The position numbers were made by a program, and so were the translations under genes. 64,000 nucleotides of DNA from DASPKT01 sp035626475 (GTDB lineage Bacteria; Pseudomonadota; Alphaproteobacteria; Azospirillales; Azospirillaceae), in assembly GCA_035626475.1 (NCBI GenBank), contig DASPNP010000075.1:14687-78686 (forward strand), read 5' to 3'. Under the pieces are notes generated by a model, which saw only the letters and a list, made by a program, of their open reading frames with translations, did no database searches and was not told the origin of the DNA. Shown here piece by piece: positions 8,945 to 17,693 of the stretch. Positions within the stretch are counted from its first letter, which is position 1. Every line of letters starts with the position of its first letter.

Positions 8945-9934
8945 ATGCCCGAGAGGAAGAAGCCGCTGGTGATCGTCACCCGCAAGCTCCCCGACGTCAT
9001 CGAGACGCGGATGATGGAGCTGTTCGACGCGCGGCTGAACCTGGACGACCGCCCGATGACGGCGGCCCAGCTGGCCGAGGCGGCGCAGGCGGCCGATGTG
9101 CTGGTGCCAACCGTGACCGACCGCATCGATGCGCGGCTGATCGAGGCGGCCGGGCCGCAGCTGAAGCTCATCGCCAGCTTCGGCACCGGCGTCGACCATA
9201 TCGACCTGAAGGCCGCCCGCCAGCGCGGCATCACCGTGACCAACACGCCGGGCGTGCTGACCGAGGACACGGCCGACATGACCATGGCCCTGATCCTGGC
9301 GACCGCGCGGCGCATCGCCGAGGGCGAGCGGCTGGTGCGCTCGGGCAACTGGAAGGGCTGGGGCCCGACGCTGATGCTGGGGGCGCGGCTCTGGGGCAAG
9401 CGGCTGGGCATCGTCGGCATGGGCCGCATCGGCCAGGCCGTGGCCCGCCGCGCCAAGGGGTTCGGCCTGTCGATCCACTACCACAACCGCCGCCGCGTCC
9501 ATCCCGAGATCGAGCAGGAGCTGGAGGCGACATACTGGGAGAGCCTGGACCAGATGCTGGCGCGGATGGACGTGGTCTCCATCAACTGCCCGCACACGCC
9601 GGCGACCTACCACCTGCTGTCGCAGCGCCGGCTGAAGCTGCTGCGGCCCAGCGCCATCCTGGTCAACACCTCGCGCGGGGAGGTCATCGACGAGGCGGCG
9701 CTGACCCGCATGCTGTCGAAGGGCGAGCTGGCCGGCGCCGGGCTGGACGTGTTCGAGCAGGAGCCCGCCGTCAACCCGAAGCTGCTGGCGCTGGACAACG
9801 TCGTGCTGCTGCCGCACATGGGCTCGGCCACGATCGAAGGCCGCCTCGACATGGGCGAGAAGGTCATCATCAACATCAAGACCTTCGTCGACGGCCACAC
9901 CCCGCCCGACCGGGTCATCGAGTCGATGATCTGA
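8945..9934 (+). CDS. D-2-hydroxyacid dehydrogenase (glyoxylate/hydroxypyruvate reductase type)
   Basis: A 329-residue NAD(P)-dependent dehydrogenase. The Rossmann motif GIVGMGRIGQAVARR is at about 154-168, the catalytic Arg lies in LVNTSRGEVIDEAAL, the Glu in LDVFEQEP and the His in LLPHMGSAT. An unreplaced N-terminal lobe contains LIASFGTGVDHIDLKAA. It probably interconverts glyoxylate/glycolate or hydroxypyruvate/glycerate, but substrate cannot be read from sequence. ATG 8945 is preferred to GTG 8939 because AGGGAG precedes it. Confidence 0.87.
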   Translation: MPERKKPLVIVTRKLPDVIETRMMELFDARLNLDDRPMTAAQLAEAAQAADVLVPTVTDRIDARLIEAAGPQLKLIASFGTGVDHIDLKAARQRGITVTNTPGVLTEDTADMTMALILATARRIAEGERLVRSGNWKGWGPTLMLGARLWGKRLGIVGMGRIGQAVARRAKGFGLSIHYHNRRRVHPEIEQELEATYWESLDQMLARMDVVSINCPHTPATYHLLSQRRLKLLRPSAILVNTSRGEVIDEAALTRMLSKGELAGAGLDVFEQEPAVNPKLLALDNVVLLPHMGSATIEGRLDMGEKVIINIKTFVDGHTPPDRVIESMI

Positions 9935-9950
9935 GGGGGGCATCTCTATC

Positions 9951-10147
9951 CCTCGCCCCTTGCGGGAGAGGGATGGGCCCCGCCGCGCAGCGGTGGGAGG
10001 GTGAGGGGTCGGCCGGCGCAGCCGGACGTTCTCACCGCCTATCGCGAGCACGACCGTCGAGCAGGCCCAGCCTGCGGCTGGTCCACCCCTCATCCTCCCC
10101 AAGCAGGCTTGGGGCCCCATCCTTCTCCCGCAAGGGGAGAAGGATCC
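9951..10147. repeat. Intergenic palindromic repeat element
   Basis: About 195 bases between two convergent genes, bounded by imperfect inverted repeats: the left arm contains CCCCTTGCGGGAGAGGGATGG and the right arm its complement (CCATCCTTCTCCCGCAAGGGG), so a transcript could form a long hairpin. The inner part has further G-rich and C-rich blocks with partial complementarity. It looks like a member of a mobile-type or processed intergenic repeat family and probably also ends transcription from both sides. Only one copy is in the window. Confidence 0.7.
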
Positions 10148-10152
10148 GGGCG

Positions 10153-10695
10153 TCACTTCGGGTTCAGCTCGTAGATCACCACCAGGTGGCCGTCCGGATC
10201 GACGAAGGCCTCTTCCTGGAAGGTGATGCCCTCCGGCGTCCTGGAGGGGCGGCCGGGGATGGTCTTCAGGCCCATGGCCGAGACCTTGGCCATGATGTCC
10301 TTGATGTTCTTGACGTTGATCACCACCGCCGCGGCGCGCGGGCTGTCGGGGACGACCAGCTTCTGGCCCTTCACCTCGGTCAGGGCCAGGGTGCGGATCT
10401 GCTGGTCGCCCGCGCTCAGCATCGCCATCCGCATCTTGGCGGACTTGTCGATGTTGAAGACGTCGTAGGAGTAGGAGGTCGGCGAGTTCTCGGAGATCCC
10501 GCCGTCCTGACGGAAGCCCAGGATGTCCCGGTAGATCTTCAGCGACCGCTCGATGTCCGAGACCAGCAGGGTGGAGCGCTTGAAGAAGGAGCCCTTGTAC
10601 TCCTCCTTCGCCGCCGGGGCAGGCGTGCCCTGGGCCAGCGCCGCCGGCGCCGCGGTCGCGAGAACGGCCGCCAGGGCCAGTACGGTAGCGCGCAT
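10153..10695 (-). CDS. Exported VOC-superfamily (glyoxalase-fold) protein
   Basis: A 180-residue protein with a signal peptide (MRATVLALAAVLATAAPAALAQG) and one vicinal-oxygen-chelate domain: LLVSDIERSLKIYRDILGF opens it, and EEAFVDPDGHLVVIYELN closes it with the typical metal-region Glu near the end. ATG 10695 has a good GGAGGGG signal. The exported location is unusual for VOC enzymes, which are mostly cytoplasmic. Activity (lyase, dioxygenase or resistance protein) cannot be assigned. Confidence 0.82.
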   Translation of the reverse strand: MRATVLALAAVLATAAPAALAQGTPAPAAKEEYKGSFFKRSTLLVSDIERSLKIYRDILGFRQDGGISENSPTSYSYDVFNIDKSAKMRMAMLSAGDQQIRTLALTEVKGQKLVVPDSPRAAAVVINVKNIKDIMAKVSAMGLKTIPGRPSRTPEGITFQEEAFVDPDGHLVVIYELNPK

Positions 10696-10763
10696 CACAC
10701 CCCTCCCCCTAATTGTCATATTGCCATGACATTAGGCGGGAGGGGTGGGGCCGTCAAACGGGT

Positions 10764-12095
10764 TCAGCTGCCCGCCGCCTCGAAGCTCTGCGGCGCCGGG
10801 TCGATCACGGTGGAGCCGTCGCGGGTCACCTCGATCACCGCCAAGCCGCGCTCCACCAGACCGTCGGCGCGCAGGCGGAAGATGCCGTCTGCGCCGGCGA
10901 AGCCCGCCGGGTCGGTCATGCGCGTCACCGGGAAGGGATCGCCGCCCCGCGCCGCCTTGGCGAGCGCGCCGGCCATGGCGGCGGCATCGTAGCCCAGCGT
11001 GGCGAGGCGCGGCGGCTTGGACCCGTAGAGATCCTGGTAGCGCCGCTCGAACTCCTGGCGCGAGGACGGGTCGGGCGCGGCGTACCAGCCGCCGGCCAGC
11101 GCCGGCTCGCGCCCCACCCCCGGCTCGTCCCACAGGCCGGTGCCGAGGAAGCGGACCGGGCCCGGGTCGATGTCGAAGAAGGGGAAGAGCGGAGCCAGGG
11201 CCCTGAGCTGCTGCCCGCCCTCGGCGATCATGACGGCCTGGAAGGGCGGGTCGCCGAAGGTTTCCTGATTGCCCAGGCGGCGCAGCGCGGCCTTGGACTC
11301 CTCGTCGCCGGCCGCCTGCAGCCGGGCCTTCTCGCGGATCATGGCTTGGCGCCGCGCCTCGAAGTCCGACAGGCGCTTGACCATCTCGGTCATGTCGCCC
11401 TGGCCGGGGCTGTAGCGCTCGGACTTGGTCACCTGCCCGCCCTGGCGGACGGCGGCGGCCAGGGCCTGGCGCACCGCCTCGCCATAGGGCGTGGCCGGCG
11501 CGACCAGGCCGAACGTCGTCAGCCCCTGGGACTGGGCGTAGCGGGCGACGCGGGTCACCTGCTGCTGCGGCAGGAAGCCCATCACCCAGGTGCCGCCGCC
11601 GGCCAGGTTCCAGTCGTTGGAGAAGGTCAGCACCGGCACGCCGGCCGCGGCCGCCACCGGCTTCACCGCCTGCGCCTCGACGCCGAAGAGCGGGCCCAGC
11701 ACCAGCTTGGCGCCGCCGTCCAGCGCGTCGCGCGCGGCGGCCGCCGCACCCTCGGGCGTGCCCTTGGTGTCGCGCGGCATCAGCTCGAACTTGTCGTCGG
11801 CCAGATCGAACACCGCCATCTGGGCGGCGTCGAGGATGCCCTGGCCGACAGTGGCGGCGCGGCCCGACAGCGGCACCAGCAGCGCCACGCGCACCTTGCC
11901 GTCATTCGGGACCACGCGCTGCGCCTGGACCGGCGGGGGAGCGGCCACGGGCGGCGGCACTTGCGCCTGCGGCGGCGGCACCGTTACCTTCGGGCTGCTG
12001 GCGCAGGCGGCGAGCAGGGCCAGCCCGGCGAGCGCCCCCGCCATCCGCGCGACGCGCCTGTAACCGCCCTTGCCCGCTTCCGCCAAGCCAACCAT
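10764..12095 (-). CDS. LpoA-like lipoprotein, penicillin-binding protein activator
   Basis: A 443-residue lipoprotein. The lipobox LLAAC places the lipidated Cys at residue 31. A Pro-rich linker follows, and then a type I periplasmic-binding fold (KVRVALLVPLSGRAATVGQGILDAAQMA at the start, LVLGPLFGVEAQAVKPVAA, later TLGYDAAAMAGALAKAA). This corresponds to the C-terminal half of E. coli LpoA, which activates a penicillin-binding protein. Alphaproteobacterial homologues lie divergent from rsmI, as here, with only 15 bases between the two start codons. The ATG at 12044 would lose most of the signal, so 12095 is preferred. Confidence 0.82.
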   Translation of the reverse strand: MVGLAEAGKGGYRRVARMAGALAGLALLAACASSPKVTVPPPQAQVPPPVAAPPPVQAQRVVPNDGKVRVALLVPLSGRAATVGQGILDAAQMAVFDLADDKFELMPRDTKGTPEGAAAAARDALDGGAKLVLGPLFGVEAQAVKPVAAAAGVPVLTFSNDWNLAGGGTWVMGFLPQQQVTRVARYAQSQGLTTFGLVAPATPYGEAVRQALAAAVRQGGQVTKSERYSPGQGDMTEMVKRLSDFEARRQAMIREKARLQAAGDEESKAALRRLGNQETFGDPPFQAVMIAEGGQQLRALAPLFPFFDIDPGPVRFLGTGLWDEPGVGREPALAGGWYAAPDPSSRQEFERRYQDLYGSKPPRLATLGYDAAAMAGALAKAARGGDPFPVTRMTDPAGFAGADGIFRLRADGLVERGLAVIEVTRDGSTVIDPAPQSFEAAGS

Positions 12096-12110
12096 GGTCG
12101 CAGCCACCTG

Positions 12111-13049
12111 ATGTCCTCCCCTTCGGACCAACCTGATCCGGAACAGCCTGATCGCCCCGAGCCTAGCGGCCGGGACGGCGCGCGTAAACCGGGGCCGGGC
12201 CTCTTCATCGTGGCCACCCCGATCGGCAATGCCGGCGACATAACGCTGCGCGCGCTGGAAACGCTCAAAGGGGCGCACGCGGTCGCCTGCGAGGACACGC
12301 GGGTGACGTCGAAGCTGTTCGCCCGCTACGGCATCCGCGCGCCCCTGCTGCAATATCACGAGCACAATGCGGCGAGGATGCGGCCGGTGATCCTGGACCG
12401 CGTGGCATCGGGCGAGACCATCGCCCTGGTGTCCGACGCCGGCACGCCGCTGATCTCCGACCCCGGCTACAAGCTGGTGCGCGAGGCGCGGGAGCGCGGC
12501 CTGCCCGTCACCCACCTGCCCGGCCCCAGCGCCGCGCTGACGGCCCTGGTGCTGTCCGGCCTGCCGTCCGACCGCTTCCTGTTCGCGGGTTTCCTGCCGA
12601 ACAAGCGCGGGGCCCGCCGCACCGCGCTGGCCGAGCTGGCGCCGGTGCGGGCCACGCTGGTGCTGTTCGAGAGCGCCCAGCGGCTCGAGGACATGCTGGC
12701 CGACGCCGCCGAGACCATGCCCGGCCGCGAGGTGGCGGTGACCCGCGAGCTGACCAAGCTGTTCGAGGAGGTGCGGCGCGGCACCCTGGCCGAGCTGGCC
12801 GAGCATTACGCCAAGGCCGGCCCGCCCAAGGGCGAGGTCGTGGTCGTCATCGGCCCGCCGCCGGAGCCGGAGGAGGCGACCGGGGACGAGGTCGACCGGC
12901 TGCTGACCGACGCGCTGTCCCGCCTGTCGGTCAAGGACGCCTCGGCCGAGGTGGCGCAGGCCCTGGGCAAGCCGCGCAAGGAGGTCTACCAGCGCGCGCT
13001 GGAGCTGCAGCGTGCCGGCAGTGACGGCAATGACAGCGAAAAGCGTTGA
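12111..13049 (+). CDS. rsmI: 16S rRNA 2'-O-ribose C1402 methyltransferase RsmI
   Basis: SAM-dependent tetrapyrrole-methylase-fold enzyme that methylates the 2'-hydroxyl of C1402 in 16S rRNA. Motifs: GLFIVATPIGNAGDITLRALE at about 28-50, CEDTRVTSKLF, LVSDAGTPLISDPG, and LPGPSAALTALVLSGLPSDRF (SAM site). A charged 25-residue Pro/Glu-rich N-terminal extension precedes the conserved start. The last 20 bases overlap the next gene. Length 312 residues, normal plus the extension. Confidence 0.93.
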   Translation: MSSPSDQPDPEQPDRPEPSGRDGARKPGPGLFIVATPIGNAGDITLRALETLKGAHAVACEDTRVTSKLFARYGIRAPLLQYHEHNAARMRPVILDRVASGETIALVSDAGTPLISDPGYKLVREARERGLPVTHLPGPSAALTALVLSGLPSDRFLFAGFLPNKRGARRTALAELAPVRATLVLFESAQRLEDMLADAAETMPGREVAVTRELTKLFEEVRRGTLAELAEHYAKAGPPKGEVVVVIGPPPEPEEATGDEVDRLLTDALSRLSVKDASAEVAQALGKPRKEVYQRALELQRAGSDGNDSEKR

Positions 13050-13419
13050 GGATCGCCGCCGCGCCGAGCGGCTGGGCCGGCTGGCGGAGGCGCTGTGCCG
13101 CCTGTCGCTGCGGCTGCGCGGCTACCGCATCCTGGCAAGCCGCTGCCGCACCCCGGCCGGCGAGATCGACATCGTCGCCAGGCGCGGCGACCTGATCGCC
13201 ATCGTCGAGGTCAAGGCCCGGGCGGATCTGGGCCAGGCGCGGGCGTCCGTATCGGCGGCGCAGTGGCGGCGGCTGCAGCGCGCCGCCGGCCTGTTCATGG
13301 GCGCCCGCCCGAGGCTTGCCCGCTGCGCCCTGCGGTTCGACCTGATGGCCGTGCCGCGGGGGCGCTTCGGCCCGCGCTGGCCGTCGCATCTGCCGGGCGC
13401 ATGGAGTCCAAAGGACTGA
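13030..13419 (+). CDS. YraN/UPF0102 family nuclease-fold protein
   Basis: A 129-residue member of the UPF0102 family, predicted to have a PD-(D/E)XK nuclease fold related to Holliday junction resolvases. The conserved core CRTPAGEIDIVARRGDLIAIVEVKAR carries the Glu-Ile-Asp and Glu-Val-Lys catalytic positions. It overlaps the end of rsmI by 20 bases, the conserved gene order for this family. ATG 13030 is chosen; GTG 13012 would add six residues. Biological substrate unknown. Confidence 0.88.
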   Translation: MTAKSVEDRRRAERLGRLAEALCRLSLRLRGYRILASRCRTPAGEIDIVARRGDLIAIVEVKARADLGQARASVSAAQWRRLQRAAGLFMGARPRLARCALRFDLMAVPRGRFGPRWPSHLPGAWSPKD

Positions 13420-13536
13420 CCCGGAGGGGGAGGGTGGCGAAAGCCCATCGACTCGCCCGCCGGGGATGCGCTATGGGGGGAATCCGAGCCATTGGCCCGG
13501 AGCCTGTCGCCCGAGAGATCCGCCGGGAGCGCGCCT

Positions 13537-14379
13537 GTGAACAGCCGCCTGCAAGCCAAGGACCTGCTGCGCGAGATCGGGGGGATGCCCGACGACCGCA
13601 TCGACCTTGCCGAGGCGGCGCTGGCGCTGGCGGCGCTGGCCCGGCCCGAGCAGAGCTTCGACCCCTACCGCCGTCACCTGGCCGAGCTGGCCGCCGAGGT
13701 CGCCGACATGGCGTCGCGCGCCGTCACCCTGACCGACCGGGTGGAGGCGCTGCAGGCCGTGCTGGTCAACATCTACGGCTATCACGGCGACACGCAGAGC
13801 TACGACGACATCCAGAACGCCAACCTCATGCGGGTCATCGACCGGCGCAAGGGGCTGCCCGTGGCGCTGGGCATCCTGTTCATCCATGCCGCCCGCGCCC
13901 AGGGCTGGGACATGGTGGGGCTCAACTTCCCCGGCCATTTCCTGGTGCGGCTGGAGCATGACGGCGAGCGCGCCATCCTGGACCCGTTCAACATGGGCGA
14001 GGTGCGGTCGGTGGTGGATCTGCGCGACCTGATCAAGCAGACCGCCGGCGCCGCGGCCGAGCTGACGCCCGAGCACTACCAGCCGGTCGGCAACCGCGAC
14101 ATCCTCATGCGCCTGCAGAACAACATCAAGCTGCGGCATCTGCGCGAGGAGCGCCCCGACCAGGCCGCCGAGACGGTGGAGGCGATGCTGCTCTTCGCGC
14201 CCGAGAGCCCGGCGCTGTGGCGCGAGGCCGGGCTGCTGAACGCCCATGTCGGCAACATCGCCGCCGCCATCCAGGCGCTGGAGACCTTCATGGACCAGGG
14301 TGCCCGCCAGGGCGCCTCGACCCAGCTGCTGCACCAGACGGCGACGCTGGTCCAGCAGCTGCGCAACCGCCTGAACTGA
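13537..14379 (+). CDS. SirB1 family transglutaminase-like/TPR protein
   Basis: A 280-residue cytoplasmic protein. It has a transglutaminase-like domain (YGYHGDTQSYDDIQNANLMRVIDRRKGLPVALGILF, then HFLVRL and ILDPFNMG) followed by tetratricopeptide-like helices toward the C terminus. The usual catalytic Cys of transglutaminases is not evident: the region reads GLPVALGIL, as is normal for SirB1. GTG 13537 is supported by GGGAG; TTG 13492 is the alternative. In the conserved run rsmI-yraN-sirB1-gshB. Function unknown. Confidence 0.85.
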   Translation: MNSRLQAKDLLREIGGMPDDRIDLAEAALALAALARPEQSFDPYRRHLAELAAEVADMASRAVTLTDRVEALQAVLVNIYGYHGDTQSYDDIQNANLMRVIDRRKGLPVALGILFIHAARAQGWDMVGLNFPGHFLVRLEHDGERAILDPFNMGEVRSVVDLRDLIKQTAGAAAELTPEHYQPVGNRDILMRLQNNIKLRHLREERPDQAAETVEAMLLFAPESPALWREAGLLNAHVGNIAAAIQALETFMDQGARQGASTQLLHQTATLVQQLRNRLN

Positions 14380-14415
14380 TCCCGTCCCCCACTCGCCCAA
14401 CGCCAGGGAAGCTCC

Positions 14416-15378
14416 ATGAGCCTCAACATCGCGATCCAGATGGACCCGATCGAGTCCATCAACATCGACAAGGACAGCAGCTTCATGATGGCCATGGAGG
14501 CGCAGAAGCGCGGCCATCGCCTCTGGCACTATCTGCCGCAGCACCTGGCCTTCCGCCATAACAGGCTGGTGGCCAAGGGCCGCGCGCTGCAGGTCCGGCG
14601 CGAATACGGCAACCACTTCACCCTGGGCGACTGGGAAACCCTGGAGTTGGCGGAGATCGACGTGGTGCTGATGCGCCAGGACCCGCCCTTCGACATGGCC
14701 TACATCACCGCCACGCACCTGCTGGAGCACGTCCACCCCCGGACGCTGGTGGTGAACGATCCGGCCTCGGTCCGCAACGCGCCGGAGAAGCTGTTCGTCA
14801 CCCACTTCCCCGACCTGATGCCGCCGACCCTGATCACCTCGGACAAGGACGAGGTGCTGGCCTTCCGGCGCGAGTACAAGGACATCATCGTGAAGCCGCT
14901 GTTCGGCAATGGCGGCTCCGGCGTCTTCCACCTGAAGCCGGACGACGAGAATCTGGGCGCGTTGCTGGAGACCTTCACCCAGCTCTACCGCGAGCCGATC
15001 ATCGTGCAGAAGTACCTGCCGGAAATCCGCCAGGGCGACAAGCGCATCATCCTGGTCGAGGGCGAGCCCTGCGGCGGCGTCAGCCGGGTACCGCAGGCGG
15101 GCGAGGCGCGGGCCAACTTCCATGCCGGCGGCAGCGCCGCCAAGACCGAGCTGACGGCCCGCGAGCGCGACATCTGCGCCGCCATCGGCCCGGTGCTGCG
15201 GGAAAAGGGGCTGGTCTTCGTCGGCATCGACGTGATCGGCGATTATCTGACCGAGATCAACGTCACCAGCCCGACCGGCATCCAGGAGATCAACCAGCTG
15301 AACGGCGTGGCCATCGAGGCGACGCTGATGGACGCGGTCGAGGCGCGCTTTCACGCGGGCCGCCCGGACAATCGCTGA
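14416..15378 (+). CDS. gshB: Glutathione synthetase
   Basis: ATP-grasp ligase that joins gamma-glutamylcysteine and glycine to give glutathione. At 320 residues it is full length. Visible: N-terminal IAIQMDPIESINIDKDSSFMMAMEA, DPPFDMAYI, the ATP-grasp segment IIVKPLFGNGGSGVF, the glycine-rich RVPQAGEARANFHAGG substrate loop and the metal site VFVGIDVIGDYLTEINVTSPTGIQEI. A conserved position downstream of sirB1; a 36-base gap suggests co-transcription. Confidence 0.95.
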   Translation: MSLNIAIQMDPIESINIDKDSSFMMAMEAQKRGHRLWHYLPQHLAFRHNRLVAKGRALQVRREYGNHFTLGDWETLELAEIDVVLMRQDPPFDMAYITATHLLEHVHPRTLVVNDPASVRNAPEKLFVTHFPDLMPPTLITSDKDEVLAFRREYKDIIVKPLFGNGGSGVFHLKPDDENLGALLETFTQLYREPIIVQKYLPEIRQGDKRIILVEGEPCGGVSRVPQAGEARANFHAGGSAAKTELTARERDICAAIGPVLREKGLVFVGIDVIGDYLTEINVTSPTGIQEINQLNGVAIEATLMDAVEARFHAGRPDNR

Positions 15379-15522
15379 ACCGACCGCTCCGCCTAGACCG
15401 CACGGATGGGCTAAGCCCTTATCAATATACGTAAATTCGGATACCACCCGACCGCGGCCCCAGGACCGCCCACCCCTCCCTCCCGTTATCCCTTCTGCGA
15501 AGGTGTAGCGGGAGGTTGATCC

Positions 15523-16194
15523 ATGGGGTGGATCGGGCGTGCAGCGGCAGGCGCCGCGGCGCTGGCGAGTATCATGACGACCGCTCCGGCGGGGGCGATG
15601 GAGGCGGCGCAGGGCCAGTTCCGGTTCGGCGCGCCCGAGATGGCCAAGGCGGACTCCTGGATGGCGGACGGCCGCCTGTCCAAGGCGCTGGGCCTGCGGC
15701 TCGACATGGCATGGCTGGATTTCGGGCCCGAGACGGGGCTTGATCTGGTGCGCCAGCCGGCCGGCGCGCCCGCCCTCACCTCCGGCCCGGTCCTGGACTT
15801 CTATCCCGACGGCGGCAAGTTCCGGCTCAGCGGCAGCATGCGCCTGGAGCGCCAGGCGCTAGACGACTCCGCCCGCCAGCCGGGGCTGATCGCCATGGGC
15901 GACCGGGCCTTCCAGCCGGCGGGCCCCGGAACGATCGACCTGTCCGGCCGGTTCAACGACGTCGCCTACTATGTCGGCGTCGGCTACACCGAGAAGGTCG
16001 CCAAGCGCCTGAACCTGTTCCTGGATCTGGGCGCCGTCTATCAGGGCACCCCGGACGCGGCCGGCCTGGGCGCGTCCGCGCTGGCGCCGCCCGAAGGGAT
16101 GGCGGCCCTGGACGGCACCGGCGGCAAGGACGATGTGGATGGGTTGAGGTTCAAGTTCCTGGTCATGAAGGTGACCATGAAATACCGCTTCTGA
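15523..16194 (+). CDS. OmpW-like outer membrane beta-barrel protein
   Basis: A 223-residue exported protein with a signal peptide ending near ATAPAGAMEA and a chain that alternates short amphipathic strands and ends in Lys-Tyr-Arg-Phe, the terminal aromatic residue typical of BamA-dependent barrels. Segments FYPDGGKFRLSGSMRLER and YVGVGYTEKVAKRLNLFLDLG look like hairpin strands. It resembles the OmpW/autotransporter-barrel group; no specific family hit is claimed. The 144-base upstream gap has an AT-rich stretch (TTATCAATATACGTAAATT) that may hold the promoter. Confidence 0.65.
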   Translation: MGWIGRAAAGAAALASIMTTAPAGAMEAAQGQFRFGAPEMAKADSWMADGRLSKALGLRLDMAWLDFGPETGLDLVRQPAGAPALTSGPVLDFYPDGGKFRLSGSMRLERQALDDSARQPGLIAMGDRAFQPAGPGTIDLSGRFNDVAYYVGVGYTEKVAKRLNLFLDLGAVYQGTPDAAGLGASALAPPEGMAALDGTGGKDDVDGLRFKFLVMKVTMKYRF

Positions 16195-16246
16195 CGGCCC
16201 GGAATTCGGCGGCCCGGACGGCCGCGCGCGAGAGGAGTGCGCATTC

Positions 16247-16687
16247 ATGACCCGACTGACCATCATCGCCGGCGTGGCGCTGGCATCCCTGGCGCTGTCC
16301 GGCTGCGCCACCAGGGAGCGCGACGAGGCCAAGCGCGCCCAGACCGCCCTGGTCGGCATCCCCAAGCAGCAGCTGCTGTCCTGCGCCGGCGTGCCGAACC
16401 GGACCGAGGCGTCGGGCGCGCAGGAGTTCCTGACCTACGAGTACATCGCCGGCGTGAAGCAGGGCCCCAGCACCTCCATCGGCATCGGCGGCGGCAGCGG
16501 CGGCTTCGGGCTGGGCCTGGGCCTGGGCATTCCGCTGGGCGGCGGCGGCCCGGACGGCTGCGTCGCCACCTTCACGGTCGATCAGGGGCGGGTAAGCCGT
16601 CTGGCCTATCGCGAGGACATCGGCGACCCCGCCTCGTGCTATGCCATTGTCGAGAATTGCCTAGGCACCTCGACCGGCCAAAGATGA
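16247..16687 (+). CDS. Predicted lipoprotein with glycine-rich core
   Basis: A 146-residue lipoprotein: signal plus lipobox LSGC with Cys at residue 20. The mature part has GIPKQQLLSCAGVPNRTEASGAQEFLTY, which resembles the small SmpA/OmlA-like lipoprotein fold, interrupted by a glycine-rich loop (GIGGGSGGFGLGLGLG). Three further Cys residues (CVATF, SCYAIVENC) could form disulfides. Function unknown. Confidence 0.72.
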   Translation: MTRLTIIAGVALASLALSGCATRERDEAKRAQTALVGIPKQQLLSCAGVPNRTEASGAQEFLTYEYIAGVKQGPSTSIGIGGGSGGFGLGLGLGIPLGGGGPDGCVATFTVDQGRVSRLAYREDIGDPASCYAIVENCLGTSTGQR

Positions 16688-16776
16688 CCTCCGTCAGGGG
16701 CTGGGAACCCGTGCGCCGCCGTGGCGTTGGACCGGATGGCAACAGTTCGACAGCATACGGACCCGAGGACCTGATC

Positions 16777-16941
16777 ATGGCCAGCGAGCGCAAGACCGGA
16801 CAGAACCAGACCGGCCAGAACGACAGCAGCGGTTCGGACCGCGACGCGGAGCGGATCCGCCGCCAGACCGAGCGCATCCGCGAGATGGAGCGGCTGATGC
16901 GCGCCGCCGCCGCCTTCGCCCGCGGCCGGTCGGCCGGCTGA
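16777..16941 (+). CDS. Small charged coiled-coil-like protein (54 aa)
   Basis: A very short protein beginning at ATG 16777, preceded by GAGGAC. The first 20 residues are Gln/Asn/Ser/Asp-rich; the rest is an Arg/Glu heptad-like helix (RIRRQTERIREMERLMRAA). It is in the same frame as a long spurious ORF covering 16237-16941. Probably a real small protein given the spacing, but unproven. Confidence 0.45.
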   Translation: MASERKTGQNQTGQNDSSGSDRDAERIRRQTERIREMERLMRAAAAFARGRSAG

Positions 16942-17034
16942 GGAAGCCGCTCGCGCATTCCTTCCGGGCAGGGTAAAGGAAGCGGCGGTCGCGTCCGCCG
17001 CATTCCCGCCACCTTGGAGGAGCATCCTGCCCCT

Positions 17035-17688
17035 ATGACACGCTCCATCCTCCCGGCCCTGCTCATGGCATTGGGCCTGTCCCTGGCGGGCACCGCCGCC
17101 CTTCCCCCTCCCGCGCAGGCCGCGGCCAAGCAGGCCGCGCTGACGGATGCCGACCGGGCCGATCTGGCCCGGGTCGAGGACTATCTGCGCGGCGTCGAGA
17201 CCATGCGCTCGAAGTTCCTGCAGGTGGTGGAGAGCGGCGAGACGGTGCAGGGCACCTTCTATCTCAGCCGTCCCGGCCGCATGCGGATCGACTACGATCC
17301 GCCGGTGCAGAACTTCATCGTGGCCGACGGGAAGTTCGTGTTCTTCTGGGACGCGGAGCTGAAGCAGCAGTCCAACGCGCCCATCGGCAGCACGCTCGCC
17401 GACTTCATCCTGCGCCCCGACCTGAAGCTCGCCGGCGACGTCACCGTCACGGATGTCGAACGGCAGGCCGGCGTGCTTGAGGTGACGCTGGTCCAGACCA
17501 AGGACCCGGGCCTCGGCCGCCTGACCCTGGTGTTCGAGGACCAGCCGCTGCGCCTGCGCAAATGGCGCGTGGTCGACGCCCAGAACCAGACCACCGAGGT
17601 GGCGCTGCTGAACCCCGAGGCCGGCGTCCCGCTGAAGGACGAACTCTTCTACTTCCGCGAGCCGCAGACCCGGCGCAAGCGGGACTGA
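17035..17688 (+). CDS. lolA: LolA family outer-membrane lipoprotein carrier
   Basis: A 217-residue exported protein, probably the periplasmic chaperone that carries lipoproteins to the outer membrane. The signal peptide (LLMALGLSLAGTAALPPPAQA) is followed by the LolA pattern DYLRGVETMRSKFLQVVESGETVQGTFYLSRPGRMRIDYDPP, VADGKFVFFWDAELKQ and GRLTLVFEDQPLRLRKWRVVDAQNQTTEV. ATG 17035 is chosen; the strong GGAGGAG upstream lies rather far (about 12 bases) and would also suit TTG 17014. Confidence 0.85.
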   Translation: MTRSILPALLMALGLSLAGTAALPPPAQAAAKQAALTDADRADLARVEDYLRGVETMRSKFLQVVESGETVQGTFYLSRPGRMRIDYDPPVQNFIVADGKFVFFWDAELKQQSNAPIGSTLADFILRPDLKLAGDVTVTDVERQAGVLEVTLVQTKDPGLGRLTLVFEDQPLRLRKWRVVDAQNQTTEVALLNPEAGVPLKDELFYFREPQTRRKRD

Positions 17689-17693
17689 CGACC

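Noticed and set aside
13471..15447. 658-codon minus-strand ORF opposite sirB1 and gshB
   Set aside because: Shadow of two clear plus-strand genes.
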